Made by a program: the position numbers and the translations under genes
Shown here: piece after piece, positions 1 to 10,451 of the stretch
Layout: the number at the start of each line of letters is the position of its first letter
How positions within the stretch are numbered: position 1 is the stretch's first letter
DNA from: Pisolithus tinctorius
Lineage: Eukaryota > Basidiomycota > Agaricomycetes > Boletales > Pisolithaceae
DNA length: 64,000 nt
NCBI GenBank assembly: GCA_024663395.1
Contig: JANFAH010000002.1
Span: forward strand, 4,774,001 to 4,838,000
Direction of reading: 5' to 3'
Notes under the pieces: model-generated
What the model was told of the DNA's origin: nothing
The model's input: the letters and a program-made list of their open reading frames with translations, nothing else
Database searches by the model: none

Positions 1-120
1 GTCGAGATACTCTTCTGAGTTCTGATCTACCAGCGCCTGGTCGAGCGCAGGTCGATGGAGTAGTTTTGCTGTCGGAAGCGCAGATGGACGAGACACGTCG
101 GTTTGCGGGGGTTCCGCCAT
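1..120 (-). CDS. 5' end of an unidentified protein-coding gene (partial)
   Basis: Reading the minus strand from an ATG at 120-118 gives 40 codons without a stop up to the window edge. The start lies in a strong eukaryotic context (CACC before ATGGCG). The first residues are MAEPPQTDVSRP and the stretch includes LDQALVDQNSEEYLD. I do not recognise the family. The gene would be transcribed away from the BIR gene starting at 194, so the two would share a very short promoter. What I see is only an open frame with a good start; that it is a gene is inference. Confidence 0.5.
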   Translation of the reverse strand, partial: MAEPPQTDVSRPSALPTAKLLHRPALDQALVDQNSEEYLD

Positions 121-193
121 GGTGACATGAGTGTTTGCGGCCGAGTGTCTTGCTTCATACATAACGACTCAAGCTGATCAAGTTGTTTCAACG
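121..193. promoter_or_regulatory. Short divergent intergenic region (putative bidirectional promoter)
   Basis: Only 73 bases separate the two divergent start codons (minus-strand ATG at 118-120, plus-strand ATG at 194-196). No TATA box is evident. Any promoters must overlap each other or the transcribed leaders. If the BIR protein starts at the next ATG (212) the gap is 91 bases. Confidence 0.4.
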
Positions 194-1712
194 ATGCCTC
201 CAACACCTGCCATGCACGCCCTCCAGAACCGCGTCGAGTCCTTCAAAAAGTCAAAACGCGTCAAACGCTACCCCTCCAAGAAGACCTCCACTCAATCTGC
301 GACAGTTAAATGGCCCCATCCGCCTTCATACAAAGCTAACGCGAACACGCTCGCAGAAGCTGGCTTCTTCTTCTGTCCCAGCTGGGATGATAGGGACTGT
401 GTCGCTTGTTTTCTATGTGGGAAAGAACTGAGTGATTGGGATGCGCAGGACGATCCGTTCGCGGTTCACTATGAGAAGTGTGGAGAGGCCTGTGGATGGG
501 CCATCGTTCGGTGCGGTCTCGTAGAGGATATGGACAGTGAGGGAAGGTGAGTCTTTTCTTCTGCCGGATCATCCTTCATCGTCGTGGCTATCACACACTG
601 TGCTGATCTCGTATTTATCCACTCTCTAGCTTTACGTTCACGAACAAGGCTCGAATACCTACCACCAAGGCCATAGAAGAAGCGCGCTTGAAGACGTTTG
701 GAGAGGACTGGTGGCCTTACGACGATGACCCAAACCACGGCGCCAGCTCGAGAAAGGTTCGTCCAGGATCGCGCTGTTTATGTATCCTTCCATCTACCCG
801 TCTTTGCTCACTCGTGCTCGTACAAGATGGCTCGAGCTGGGTTCGTTTACACCCCTCAAGGTGCGGGTGACGATACGGTTACATGCTTATACTGCAATAC
901 TGCCCTGGGAGGGTGGGACAAGGACGACGACCCCATGTACGTATCATCTACCGTCAGGATTATTTCCTATCTGTTATTAGCATGGATACACAACGTATCT
1001 CACGCATACTATACGTTGCAGTCACGAACACCGAAAACGTGCAACCAAGTTGGAACGCGGTTGTCCGTTTTTCTCGTTCGCGCAGCCAACTCCACCCGCT
1101 AAACTGGCGCGGTCGGGGTCGATAAAGGCTGGGAAGAAAAGTACGGCGGCTCTTCCAAAACATACAAGAACGCATTCACGGACGCGGTCGCGCAAGGAAG
1201 ATAAAGCGACGAAGGTAGAAAAAGGGGATGAGGAAACAGAACAGGAGGTAACAACAGAAAAGGGACAGAGAGTAAACCCGCAGGTTGACGAGGAACCGAA
1301 ACCATCGCCACCCGTTCCTCCAGATGCCGCTATTGCTATGGAGGCGGAAGACGATGACCCTAGGCCCCCACTTCCGTCGCCCGAACCAGAACCCGAATCC
1401 GCGCCAGCACCAACATCAGCACCTACCGTGTCAGCAACGTCACCAGCACTGCCAGCGGCAAGAGTACCAATACCAGATGCAAAAATACCGGTGCCGATGA
1501 TTGTGGAAGATAGCGTATTTTATACAGCGTCGACACCGGTGCTACCTCCTTCGGAGGCACTCACAGAAGAGGAGCGAGAGTTGTCGGTGGAGCAGTGGAT
1601 ACGACGGGAGATCTCACTAAGCTATGAGAAGCTCATGGCCGATGGACAGAACCAGATCATGCTGTTCAAGGAGAGAGCGGCTGAGGTTCGAACACTTATT
1701 GAGGATCTTTAA
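194..1712 (+). CDS. bir1: BIR-domain protein, Bir1/survivin-like chromosomal passenger subunit (four exons)
   Basis: Proposed exons are 194-546, 630-756, 827-936 and 1022-1712, giving 426 codons plus stop with all phases consistent. Introns are 83, 70 and 85 bases with GT-AG ends. Two BIR domains are visible. The first has CFLC, 16 residues, then His, then a later Cys. The second has CLYC, 16 residues, His (completed across intron 3) and ERGCPFF. After the BIRs comes a long Lys/Glu/Pro-rich linker, then a C-terminal helix rich in charged residues (EQWIRREISLSYEKL) as expected for a segment that joins the INCENP-Borealin helical bundle. In fungi Bir1 helps place Aurora kinase on centromeres; it is not an apoptosis inhibitor in the animal sense. 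The ATG at 194 was chosen because the frame upstream lacks an ATG; 212 is an alternative. Confidence 0.9.
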
Positions 1713-1948
1713 CAGTACTCGGTGGTTGGACGGTGTGGGGGATATTGTTGTAGGTACTATGCTCTATGGAAGGTGGGGGATCACCCCAGTGTAGTCATTC
1801 CACGATCAAGAAAGAGGACCCACTAGTACAAACGGCTGAATGTGCGGTTTCAACTTTCCGGCGAGGGAACAACAGAACGACCAAAAAAGCTTGTAAATAG
1901 CATTGAGAGCGTACAGATTGTACATCTGGTGCGCTGTCCGTCCGAATG
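1713..1948. other. Convergent 3' region, no gene seen
   Basis: The region lies between the stop of the BIR gene and the tail of the decayed minus-strand gene. It probably holds 3' untranslated sequence. I see no repeat or RNA gene. Confidence 0.5.
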
Positions 1949-2779
1949 CTATGACAATATCCGAACGATCGTAGTGACCGTGATAAATAACGAGCTCGCG
2001 AGTGTGATGTAATGCATTCCTAGGGCATGTGCACCGCTCTACCCAGGTGGGACACTAAGAGCTGTAGTCGAATCGGAAACGTGATATGTCGACGTGACAG
2101 ACCGGCCTTCTGAGTTTGTGTATATCGTCGCATACGCATCGTAGACCTTCGGGAGAGCGGATGCGTTCACGGTGGGTGAAGCAAGAATGGTAGAGTGGGT
2201 ACTCGTTGCCAACTCAGATGTAACTATTTCTCAAAGCGTCGCCGGAAGCGAGGTGTTGAACGTATGTGATGGTGTGGTATAGGACAGTGTGACCAGTACA
2301 TAAATTGGAAGGATCGTTGCGACGGTCGCTGATACGGACGAGAGGAAACAGGAACGCCGATGGGAGATTCGACGGCGGCCGATGCATTCAATATCGCAGA
2401 GACTAATCATGGGAGGTTCCTCACGATCAATACCATGACTGCGAGACTGCGAGCCGACACAGCAATATACGCATTGCACCCAGCAAACCACGAGCAATTC
2501 ATTCCGACTCACCTCCATACCGAGTACACGGTACGCAGGAACGGGGTTCCTGGGGACGCCTACAGTCGGCAAGGAGAAGCCAAAAAGGAACGCCAACCTT
2601 CACCAAGTTGCCAATCAACACCATCCGAACTCGGCGGTAACGCCTTCGGCCACGGCAGACAAAGACCTGGCTTGCTGGCCGCGGGACCAATGATATAGTC
2701 GGTGGGTTGCAGCACGAATGTGTTATCCATAGAAACAGCGGTGAAGGTCTTGAGCGTGTGATATAGAAAGGTGTTCTTT
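1949..2779 (-). pseudogene. Decayed gene for a secreted or membrane-anchored fungal protein
   Basis: Read on the minus strand, three exon-like blocks join cleanly at GT-AG introns (2603-2560 and 2512-2439). Block one includes NTFVLQPTDYIIGPAAS and LCLPWPKALPPSSDGVDW. Block two includes FLRTVYSVW. Block three is Ser/Thr-rich with FLSSVSATVATILP and ends in a hydrophobic segment (ITLASSLFITVTTIV) that looks like a membrane anchor. In-frame stops at 2231-2233 (TGA) and 2039-2041 (TAG) interrupt block three, and a TGA at 2780-2782 bounds the open 5' region. The layout recalls lineage-specific agaricomycete surface proteins of unknown function. The splicing and the family resemblance are inference. 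Confidence 0.5.
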
Positions 2780-2789
2780 CATGAGCAAA

Positions 2790-3223
2790 TGTGGTCGCGC
2801 TGTCCGCGAGGGGGTAATTTTTGAGTAAGAGAACGGAACGGTGAATACTGGGTTTTTTGCTATGGTGCCCTGCAATCGAATCCGGGGAGTCCAAATCTGA
2901 AAGAATTGGGGCACTAGCTTCTCCGGTTCACGAGATATTCCAATTCTGAGATGCGTGCTGCAAGACAACATCTGCGAAATGCCTGAAATGAACGCTTAGC
3001 AAGCGAGACCCTCACAGGTGACGAGAGGTTACGTTCACTCAAACGGTGACCGCTGATTGGCTGACATTCTTTTTGTTTTTCCTTTGTTTCTTTTTATTTT
3101 TCTCTAATTAGCGGTCACTTAACTGCAAGGCATAGTAGATTGCAATCCGTCACCGACAGAATATCGTGCTACGAGGTATTGAGAAAACCGTTCTAAAATT
3201 TCAGCTGTAATAGTCATATCTAC
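2790..3223. other. Non-coding stretch with a small hairpin around a T-rich tract
   Basis: No convincing coding potential. GTGACCGCT at 3046-3054 is repeated as its reverse complement at 3110-3118, flanking a pyrimidine-rich loop (3068-3104). This could be subterminal sequence of the Plavaka element whose coding end lies at 3224, but no CACTA-type terminus was found. Confidence 0.35.
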
Positions 3224-3667
3224 TCAAGTGTATAGATGATACAACATGTTGAAGGCCTCTTTGGTAGTGTATGAATTAAGAAAAAAGCAATCATATAATT
3301 CCTGAGAGGTAGCCATTGTCACTGTATGGTCCACATTCTTCCCAAAAACGGGTACTAGATCTGCAGGATGAGTGACCTCAGTTAAGGGGATGATAAAACC
3401 ACTACGGTACACCAGTGCCTGGGGTGAGTGCGGGCCGTATCCTCTTTCAAGGATCCAGAGATGCGTATCCGGTTGATCTTCTGGCATGGCGATGATATGG
3501 AATGGCCGAACGTATATGAGAGGTTGAGTTAGGGAGTCGGGAAGTGAAGAGTCTCTAAATTGGTGGGAGTGGTTCAGCTGAAATATAACGCGTACTTCTG
3601 CAACATGACCTGTATGAATAAATGATACATTAGCACTATCCAGGGACATACATTATGGAACATACAA
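3224..3667 (-). pseudogene. Plavaka-type transposase, C-terminal fragment (split from 10452-13044)
   Basis: The minus-strand frame encodes a Plavaka-like C-terminal domain: HVAEVRVIFQL, YVRPFHIIAMPE, then ADLVPVFGKNVD and FFLNSYTTKEAFNMLYHL before the stop at 3224. The exon is preceded on the minus strand by a GT-AG intron (about 3666 to 3611). Its upstream partner ends at 10452: if the Copia element and one copy of the TTAGG target are removed, the frame at 10452 runs directly into this intron. The fragment is thus the 3' part of one gene broken by a retrotransposon. Plavaka elements are CACTA-like DNA transposons common in Agaricomycetes. Confidence 0.75.
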
Positions 3668-3672
3668 TTAGG

Positions 3673-3844
3673 TGTCGAGAATGCAATCCAGAATTATGGT
3701 AGCGTCTCGGAGTTTCGCCCAGAGGGCTTGGAGTTGTTCCCCGACCCTCGGAATTAAATTCCGATGTCAATGTAGAAACTCATACCTTCGTTAGGTACTA
3801 ATACAGTGACTACTTCGTACACTGAGAAACTCATACCTTTGTTA
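3673..3844 (+). repeat. Copia 5' LTR (shortened, 172 bp)
   Basis: Aligned by eye to the 3' LTR (10155-10446), it lacks about 120 bp between GATGTCAATGT and AGAAACTC. The missing part contains the TATAAAT-like stretch near 10275 and an internal repeat, so the 5' LTR has probably lost its promoter. The last bases are GTTA, directly followed by the primer-binding site. Confidence 0.85.
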
Positions 3845-3860
3845 GGTTATGAGCCCCGCT
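3845..3860 (+). promoter_or_regulatory. Copia primer-binding site matching the initiator tRNA-Met anticodon arm
   Basis: GGTTATGAGCCCCGC follows the LTR with no spacer. Its reverse complement contains GGGCTCATAACC, which matches the usual eukaryotic initiator tRNA-Met anticodon stem-loop (anticodon CAT) and not a tRNA 3' end. This indicates priming by a cleaved 5' half of the tRNA, as known for Drosophila copia and some fungal Copia elements. Confidence 0.7.
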
Positions 3861-6324
3861 CTCGTGCTCTAATTCCGAAAGAGTTAATACGCAGCAACAA
3901 TACCCACTATGGCAAAAGACGATCATTCCTTACAAGTCCCAACCCTAAATGCGGATGGAAGCAACTGGCTATACTACAAGGCTCGGGTTGAATGGGCCGT
4001 CAGCTCGAAAGGGCTGATTGGACACCTGACCGGCTTGGATGCGAAACCAGAGGACCCTTCAGCAGGGAAAGATGCCTCCTGGAAGCCCACAGCCATGGAG
4101 CAAAAACTTGTCAGCGAATACCCAGAAAAACTGTGGCAATGGGCTAAGGACGACGGATATATCAAGCAAGTGATCGCTGTGTCACTCCCAGAATCTCTAT
4201 TCCTTCGAGTCCTGAAGGAAGAGACTGCAAAGAGTGTGTGGGGTGTCCTCACCGATCTTTTCCAAAACCGCTCTCGCGTCATCGCAATTGACCTTCGGAG
4301 AAAACTCCAAGAATCCCGCTGTTCAGAAAAAGGCGATGTCCACGCTCACTTTGACAAGATGCATGCACTGCGTGAACAACTTGCTGTGCTTGGACAGTCA
4401 ATCACAGACAACGACTTTGCAGCCATCATCCTCAGTTCACTTCCCACTTCTTATGACTCCAACCTCGCAGCTATGACATCTTTGGGCCCTAGTCATGCAA
4501 AAGGACCTATCTCCAGACTTCATAATCAAAGTAATTTCCGATGAATATGATAGGTGCCAAACATGGACGAAGAGAGGCAACTCCGGAAACTCCAGAAATT
4601 CCGAAGATGCGGCTTACTCAGCAAAGGACGGAAAGAAGTCCACTTGTGAAAACTGTGGAAAGAAAGGTCATACGAAAGACCAATGCTGGGAAGAGGGTGG
4701 CAGAAAAGCTGGGCAAGCGCCCAAGTGGTTCCAGAACAAGGGGAAAGGGAAAAAGAAGGAGAAAGGTACCGGAAAAGCGGCCACTGCAGCCAGTGCATCA
4801 GCCAGCTCGAGTGCACAGACCAGTGCTGACTCGGAACCTGATGGAGTTTGGCTAGTGCACCCGCAGGACGATGACTGGCTTACGGAAATTGCGGAGGAAG
4901 AAATTCCGAACCCCCAGGACATTGTTAATGACAAAGAAGATGCATATATGAACAACTATGACCATGTTCTCCTCGCAGGCAAAAGCCTAAATTCTGCAGA
5001 AGAGACAATCCTGTTTGACTCTGGCGCTTCACATCATATGTCCTCCTACCACAGCAAATTCCTCGACTACAAGCCAATCATACCCAAACCTATCACCGCT
5101 GCTGACAACCACACCTTCCATGCCATCGGGAAAGGCGACCTTGCAATTTCACTCCCAAACGGCACTACCCAGACCCATATTTGACTCAAGGACGTGCTCT
5201 ATGCTCCCAAGATGGGAATTACACTCGTTTCTGTTAGCAAACTTGACATCGCTGGGTATGCAGCATTATTCTGAGACAAGTGTTGTCAAATTTTCGATGC
5301 TCGAAAAAAGAAAGTAGCTGAAATTCCGATGCAAAAAGGCCTCTACTGTCTCAAATGAGCTCGTCATGCCTTCACAGGCCTAGCCAAGGCCACAGAATCC
5401 TTAACCATGGAGGAGATTCACATAAGGCTTGGCCACATCGCTCCCAAAGCCATCCGGTGCATGCTCAAGGATGGCATGATTACCAGAATTAAACTGGATG
5501 AAGCACATCCTACCATGGGCATGTGCAATTCATGTGAATATGCCAAAGTGACTTGGAAGCCCATTGGGAAGGAGCGCAACCCACCCCACTGTGAACACCT
5601 AGGTGACAAGGTTCACACAGATCTCTGGGGACCTTCTCCGGTCCAAACCCCTGGCCACAGTCAATACTACGTCTCATTCACGGACGACCACACCTGCTAC
5701 ACCAAGTTGTACCTCCAAAAGACAAAAGCCAAGACCTTCATGTCATACAAGGCCTATGAAGCATGGCTGAACACACAGTTTGACACCAAAGTCAAGTGAC
5801 TTCGCTCAGATCGAGGGGGAGAATACCTTGGTGCGGAATTTTCGGAATATCTGAAATCCCGAGGCACAGAACGACGCATAACTGTCCATGATACCCCTGA
5901 ACACAACGGAGTTGCAGAACGACTCAACAGAACACTTGTTGAGCATGTACGTGTGATGATTCATGCCAGCGGCCTACCCAAGAACCTCTGGGGGGAGGCC
6001 ATTATGCATGTGACCTGGCTCAAAAACTGCTCGTCAACTCGCCGTCTAGGCATGAAAACTCCCAACGAAATGCTCTACCAAAGACCACCCAATCTCTCAA
6101 AAATTCCGGTCTGGGGATGTTGTGTCAAGGTCCATGACACCTCTGGCTCCAAACTAGACATGCGAGCCTGAGATGGACACTGGGTAGGTTTTGACCCTGA
6201 GAGCGATGGCCACCGTATCTACTGGCCTGACACACGAGCAATCGGAATTGAAAGAAGTGTCATTTTCGAGTGCTGAGATGTGTCTGTACCACATGGTGTG
6301 CCACTTGAGGGGGAGCAGGGGAAT

Positions 6325-6422
6325 TCCGATGCCTCAGAAAGAAATTCCGAAGCCTCAAAACGAAATTCCGAAACCTCAGAACGGAACTCCGCAGCTTCAC
6401 AGGGAAATTCCGAGGCCCCACA
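6325..6422 (+). repeat. 21-bp tandem repeat inside Copia pol
   Basis: About four to five copies of a 21-bp unit containing AAATTCCGAAGCCTC encode a heptad of the type NSEASKR. It lies in the linker between integrase and reverse transcriptase, a region that tolerates length change. The core ATTCCGA also recurs in the LTR. Confidence 0.7.
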
Positions 6423-7050
6423 GATGGTTGAGTGACCCACCAAAGCAACTTCAGGAATTCCGAGACTAATTCCGGACCCACTCGGAGACAATTTCGAAAC
6501 ACCTCCACCTCAACCTTGTCATTCCACTCGCCAGCACTTCGAATCAGACTATATGAGGCGCCTACGTGCAGGGGAAGGCACTCGTGATGGGCGCATCCCT
6601 CTCGACTTCATAAAAGAACTCTGAGAGAGTGATAGCAACCCAAACAGCCCGAAATCCCGAGAAAATGCTACCTATGTATTCAACGAAGAACTAGCTGCCG
6701 ATGAAGATGACACTAACATTGTGTATGCTATGGTGGCAGGGATGGCTGAAGCCGAAGGGCTAGACCCATCAACAGTCCGTGAGGCGAAATCCTGAGCTGA
6801 CTGGCCGAAGTGGCAAAATGCCATAAATGCGGAATTAAACAGCCTAGAGGAAGCGCATACCTGGGATGTTGTTGAGTGCCCCAAAGGTGCAAATGTTGTA
6901 GGATGCAAATGGGTCTTCAAGATCAAACGCAATGCTGCTGGAGAAATTGAGAAGTACAAGGCCCGCCTAGTCGCTAAGGGCTATTCTCAGATCCAGGGCA
7001 TTGACTATGACGAAACATATGCTCCCATCGCAAGACTTGCATCTCTCCGC

Positions 7051-8866
7051 TGTGAGTCAAAGTGTGGAATGCTGGTATAAACCAAACAAATCCAACACCA
7101 AAGACAAATACAAGCAAGTGGTGGTTTACCTCCGCGGAACCTGGAGGGCAGAGAAACCTGATGTGGGGGGAGACTTCAAGTGGAGGTGCTCCTGGCGCAA
7201 GTCGTCGACGAGTTACACAGGAGAAGATGAATGGACGATGATTGGGAAGGGGATGCTGAACAGAGTGAAGGTGTTCAGCCGAAAGTACTTGGGGGTAATG
7301 GACTTTTGATAAAATATGCTCCTGGCGCAAGTCGATGACGAGTTACGCAGGAGTGGAAGAATGACTAGACAAGAGGTTGCTGACTAAGCACAGATGATAC
7401 AATGATATGAAGGAAGACAGATAGACTCTTCCGAATGAGCCTCAACTGTCGACGATGAGATATGCTGAGCTGAACTGACTTCTGAGTGACTTCTTGATTG
7501 CTTCTGAATTGATTGTGGGTAGCTAAGTACATGGGGGTTTATATACTGAGGGGGGGAGCACAGCTTGTGACAAACAAGGCACAAACACTTGGTAAGTAAT
7601 GAGTAAGGACTGGGTAATCATGATGAGTAAGCGAGAAATGAAAAGTAAGCAAGCAAAGAAGATTGGTAAGTATTGGCAATGAACAAGTCAAGGATAGTCA
7701 AAATATCACAAAATGAGTCAAACAGAATCAGAAACTGAGTAAGTGCACTGATATCACATTAGGGGGTGGCGATGCAAGTTAGTTCTTGGCGGAGACATCT
7801 CTAGACCCAAAGATGGCATGACAGATGGACGGTGTTTCCAGATAGGGAAGTATTAACTCCAGAATTGAAGGGCATGAGTCAGGTGTCAAAGGGGGCTAGG
7901 GCGTTGGGGGTCTGTGGGGCAATGAGAGCATACGCGATCGCATCTCCCACCCTTTCATCCTCTCAGCAAAGTTAACAAAAACTTCATGAACGGGGCTCTG
8001 ACGGAGGAGGAGGAGAAGGGGGGACGTCTTCTGCTGGATCTTGCAGTAAGAAGGCAAGATGCATGTCATACTTGTCATGAATGCGATCAGGGAGGCTGGA
8101 GGACAGTAGATTATACTGCAGCTGTCGCAATGCAGGAAGAATGATGGACGAGACTGGAATAAAGACAGTGCAGGGAGCAGGGAGAAATGATCCATATGCT
8201 TCATCAACCGGGGGGACTGAAATGACCACATAAGACCTTTCTAACCGAGTGACAGACCTGAGGCGACCAAAGAACATCCTTCTGGAAGTCATACTGACAA
8301 GGAGAACACGCTGACCAAGCTGCATGGGATGAGACGGGGCTGACAATGACGGGATGAACCAGGGGGCTTCAGGACGGAAGCTGGTGGGAACGCCTGGCAG
8401 ATATACGTAGCCACTGTCTCTGGCAAATGAGACAAGCGAGATGATTGATGAAGAGGTGGCCATGATTGATGGACCTTGCGAAATGAGTGTCTGATGGATG
8501 GAGTGCTGTAGAAATGCGCAGGGTGCGAGGATCCTCTCCAAATTTGGAAGGAAGAATCGTGGGGCTGAGCACTTTAAGCGAGCATGCGAACCGAGTTGAT
8601 ATCTTTGGAAACGGTGGAGATATGACAGAAACCGGAATGCCATACACGGGCACTAAAAACCTTTAATGCGCACTTAACTCGCTTCCTCTTTTCTCTTTAG
8701 CACTGACGACTTGTTCTTGTGCGAAGGATGACTGTTCACATCCAACAGTCTTTCTTCACATGAGGCCTTTAGTCTTCATCTGCATGCCTGGGCATTGTGC
8801 GCAACTCGTCAATGAGTTAGGCAGAGTCAGCTGTAACCATGTCCACAACACCTTTGGTGTGTGACA
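7051..8866 (-). mobile_element. Solo LTR of Gypsy family A, inverted, inside Copia
   Basis: The 1816-bp sequence is the reverse complement of the LTRs at 36054 and 45700, from TGTGAGTCAAAG at 7051 to GTGTGTGACA at 8866. Flanks are CCGC (7047-7050) and CTGC (8867-8870), a 4-bp duplication with one C-to-T change at a CpG. No internal sequence is present, so it arose by LTR-LTR recombination. It holds the conserved 159-codon ORF (7984-8463) and copies of the family palindrome near 7195, 7325 and 8799. Confidence 0.93.
7984..8463 (-). CDS. LTR-A ORF, 159 aa, unknown function (copy 1)
   Basis: ATG in context CAATCATGGCC, 480 bases including the stop, open throughout. Features shared by all copies are FARDSGYVYLPGVPTSF, a central run alternating hydrophobic and polar residues (LGQRVLLVSMTSRRTFFGRL) that could fold as a small beta-barrel, and a Pro-rich tail ending PPSPPPPSEPRS. 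I recognise no domain, signal peptide or membrane span. It lies upstream of the LTR's TATA box, so it would be in U3. Confidence 0.45.
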   Translation of the reverse strand: MATSSSIISLVSFARDSGYVYLPGVPTSFRPEAPWFIPSLSAPSHPMQLGQRVLLVSMTSRRMFFGRLRSVTRLERSYVVISVPPVDEAYGSFLPAPCTVFIPVSSIILPALRQLQYNLLSSSLPDRIHDKYDMHLAFLLQDPAEDVPPSPPPPSEPRS

Positions 8867-10145
8867 CTGCACCATACTAGCAGTTGCTGCATGCAATGAC
8901 TGGGATATCAATGTATTCAATTTCCACTCAGCATTCCTCAATGGCAAACTCGGAGATGGCGAAGACATCTACATGGAGCTCCCTGAGGGCTATGCTGTAG
9001 GGCGGAATTTTTCCCATCCAGTTGTGAAGCTAAACGTAGCATTATACAGCTTGAAACGAGGCGCGCTTCAGTGGTACCAGAAGCTATGTGCTACTCTTGC
9101 AGATCTTGGGCTCACCAGAGCACACGCAAACTGGGGAGTGTTCTATGGTCGCATAGGATCGGAAATCCTCATCCTTGCCAGCCACGTCGATGACTGCACT
9201 GTAACAGGCAGTTCCCCATCATTAATTCGCTCATTTAAACAGGAGATCAGCACTCGTTTTAAAATCTCCGACCTAGGGCCCATCAGTTGGCTACTTGGGA
9301 TGAAGGTGACATGGAACAGAGAAGCCTGCACCATATCCCTGTTGCAGCAGTCATACATCGAGGCCATCCTAACAAAATACAACCTTGCTGACTGCAAACC
9401 TGCCGCAATTCCGATGGACCCTGGAATAAAACTCTCTCATGGAGAAATTCCACAGCCAGCCGAAGAAGCTGCACGCATGAAAAACATACCCTACTGTGCT
9501 GCTGTTGGCTCCCTCATGCACCTTGCCATTGGAACATGCCCTGACATTGCATTTGCTGTCTCCACAGTCGCGCAGTTCAACAATGCACCCAACATGACTC
9601 ACTGGGAGGCCGTGAAACGAATCTACAGGTATATCTCAGGCACAAAAGTGCTTGCTTTAACGTTCAGAAATTCAGAACGAGGCCTCGAGGGCTATACTGA
9701 TGCAGACAGAGCTTCGCAGGAGCATCGACGTGCTATAAGCGGATATGCCTACCTACTGGATGGTGGAGCTATCAGTTGGGCTTCACAGAAACAAGACTTG
9801 TAATGCTCTCCACCGCTGAAGTGGAGTACGTCGCAGCGACTCACGCAGCCAAAGAGGGCCTGTGGCTTTGATGACTCATCGGAGAGGTTTTCCGACCACT
9901 CAAACACCCTATCCTGCTGTATTCCAACAGTCAATCTGCCATTGCGCTTACCAAAGATGGCAGCTATCATGCTCGTGCGAAGCACATCGACATACAATAC
10001 CATTTCATTCGTTTTGCTGTGGAAAACAATTCCTTTTGTTTAATTTATTGTCCTACTGACGACATGGTTGCCGATACCCTTACCAAGCCTCTACCTAGCA
10101 TCAAGGTGAAACACTTCGCATCTGCACTCGGACTTCGTTCCAATT

Positions 10146-10154
10146 GAGGGGGAG
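10146..10154 (+). promoter_or_regulatory. Copia polypurine tract
   Basis: Purine run GAGGGGGAG abuts the 3' LTR start at 10155 and overlaps the pol stop codon by two bases. This is the expected site for plus-strand priming. Confidence 0.75.
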
Positions 10155-10446
10155 TGTCGAGAATGCAATCCGGAGTTATGGTAGCGTCTCGGAGTTTTGC
10201 CTAGAGGGCTCGGAGTTGTTCCCCGACCCTTGGAATTAAATTCCGATGTCAATGTGCTTACTAATTACAGTACTATAAATTTTCCGCACCGTTCTTTTCC
10301 ACCTCAGTGACTACTTCATACACTGAGGTGAGTATAGCTAGGTTCCCGCTCGTTTACTTGGTACTGACATAGTGTAGAAACTCATACCTTCATTAGGTAC
10401 TAATACAGTGACTACTTCATACACTGAGAAACTCATACCTTCATTA
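10155..10446 (+). repeat. Copia 3' LTR (292 bp)
   Basis: This is the fuller LTR copy, TGTCGAGAATG to CTTCATTA, followed by the TTAGG duplication. It contains CAGTGACTACTTCATACACTGAG twice (near 10307 and 10406) and AAACTCATACCTTCATTA twice, so the LTR end is internally duplicated. Ending in TTA rather than CA is atypical but agrees with both the target duplication and the adjacent primer site of the 5' copy. Confidence 0.85.
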
Positions 10447-10451
10447 TTAGG

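Larger units (their letters stand above)
3909..10147 (+). pseudogene. Copia Gag-Pol polyprotein, many TGA stops, interrupted
   Basis: The start is ATG 3909. Visible in order: a copia-type Gag; a CX2CX4HX4C zinc knuckle (CENCGKKGHTKDQC, near 4650-4691); protease LFDSGASHH (near 5010-5040); the integrase HHCC region from 5407; the integrase core with LRSDRGGEYL; reverse transcriptase from WVFKIKR (about 6910) with HVDD near 9187; RNase H with AIALTKDGSYHARAKHID; stop at 10145-10147. One 1-nt frameshift lies near 4490 and another near 9800. In-frame TGA codons occur at 5182, 5272, 5356, 5797, 6169, 6274, 6433, 6622, 6793, 9869 and 9872, mostly where Arg is expected. The LTR A insertion at 7051 lies between Arg (CGC) and Thr (ACC) codons; removing it with one target copy restores the frame. 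Confidence 0.92.
3673..10446 (+). mobile_element. Ty1/Copia LTR retrotransposon, degenerate, nested in Plavaka
   Basis: The element is flanked by a perfect 5-bp duplication TTAGG (3668-3672 and 10447-10451). LTRs begin TGTCGAGAATGCAATCC. Order inside is gag, zinc knuckle, protease, integrase, reverse transcriptase, RNase H, which is Copia order. A solo LTR of Gypsy family A is inserted in reverse transcriptase at 7051-8866. The LTRs differ by a 120-bp deletion in the 5' copy plus substitutions, and pol has many stops, so this copy cannot be autonomous. Confidence 0.93.

Noticed and set aside
2231..2698. 112-codon plus-strand ORF at 2360-2698
   Set aside because: It is antisense to the spliced minus-strand pseudogene, which has better protein-like content and splice signals.
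5182..9874. Programmed read-through or recoding of TGA as Arg in Copia pol
   Set aside because: The idea fits the position of the stops, but the same TGA-for-CGA pattern appears in a DNA transposase, decayed genes and Gypsy C, alongside frameshifts and Arg-to-Cys changes. CpG decay explains all of it. The nearly intact Gypsy A has no internal TGA.
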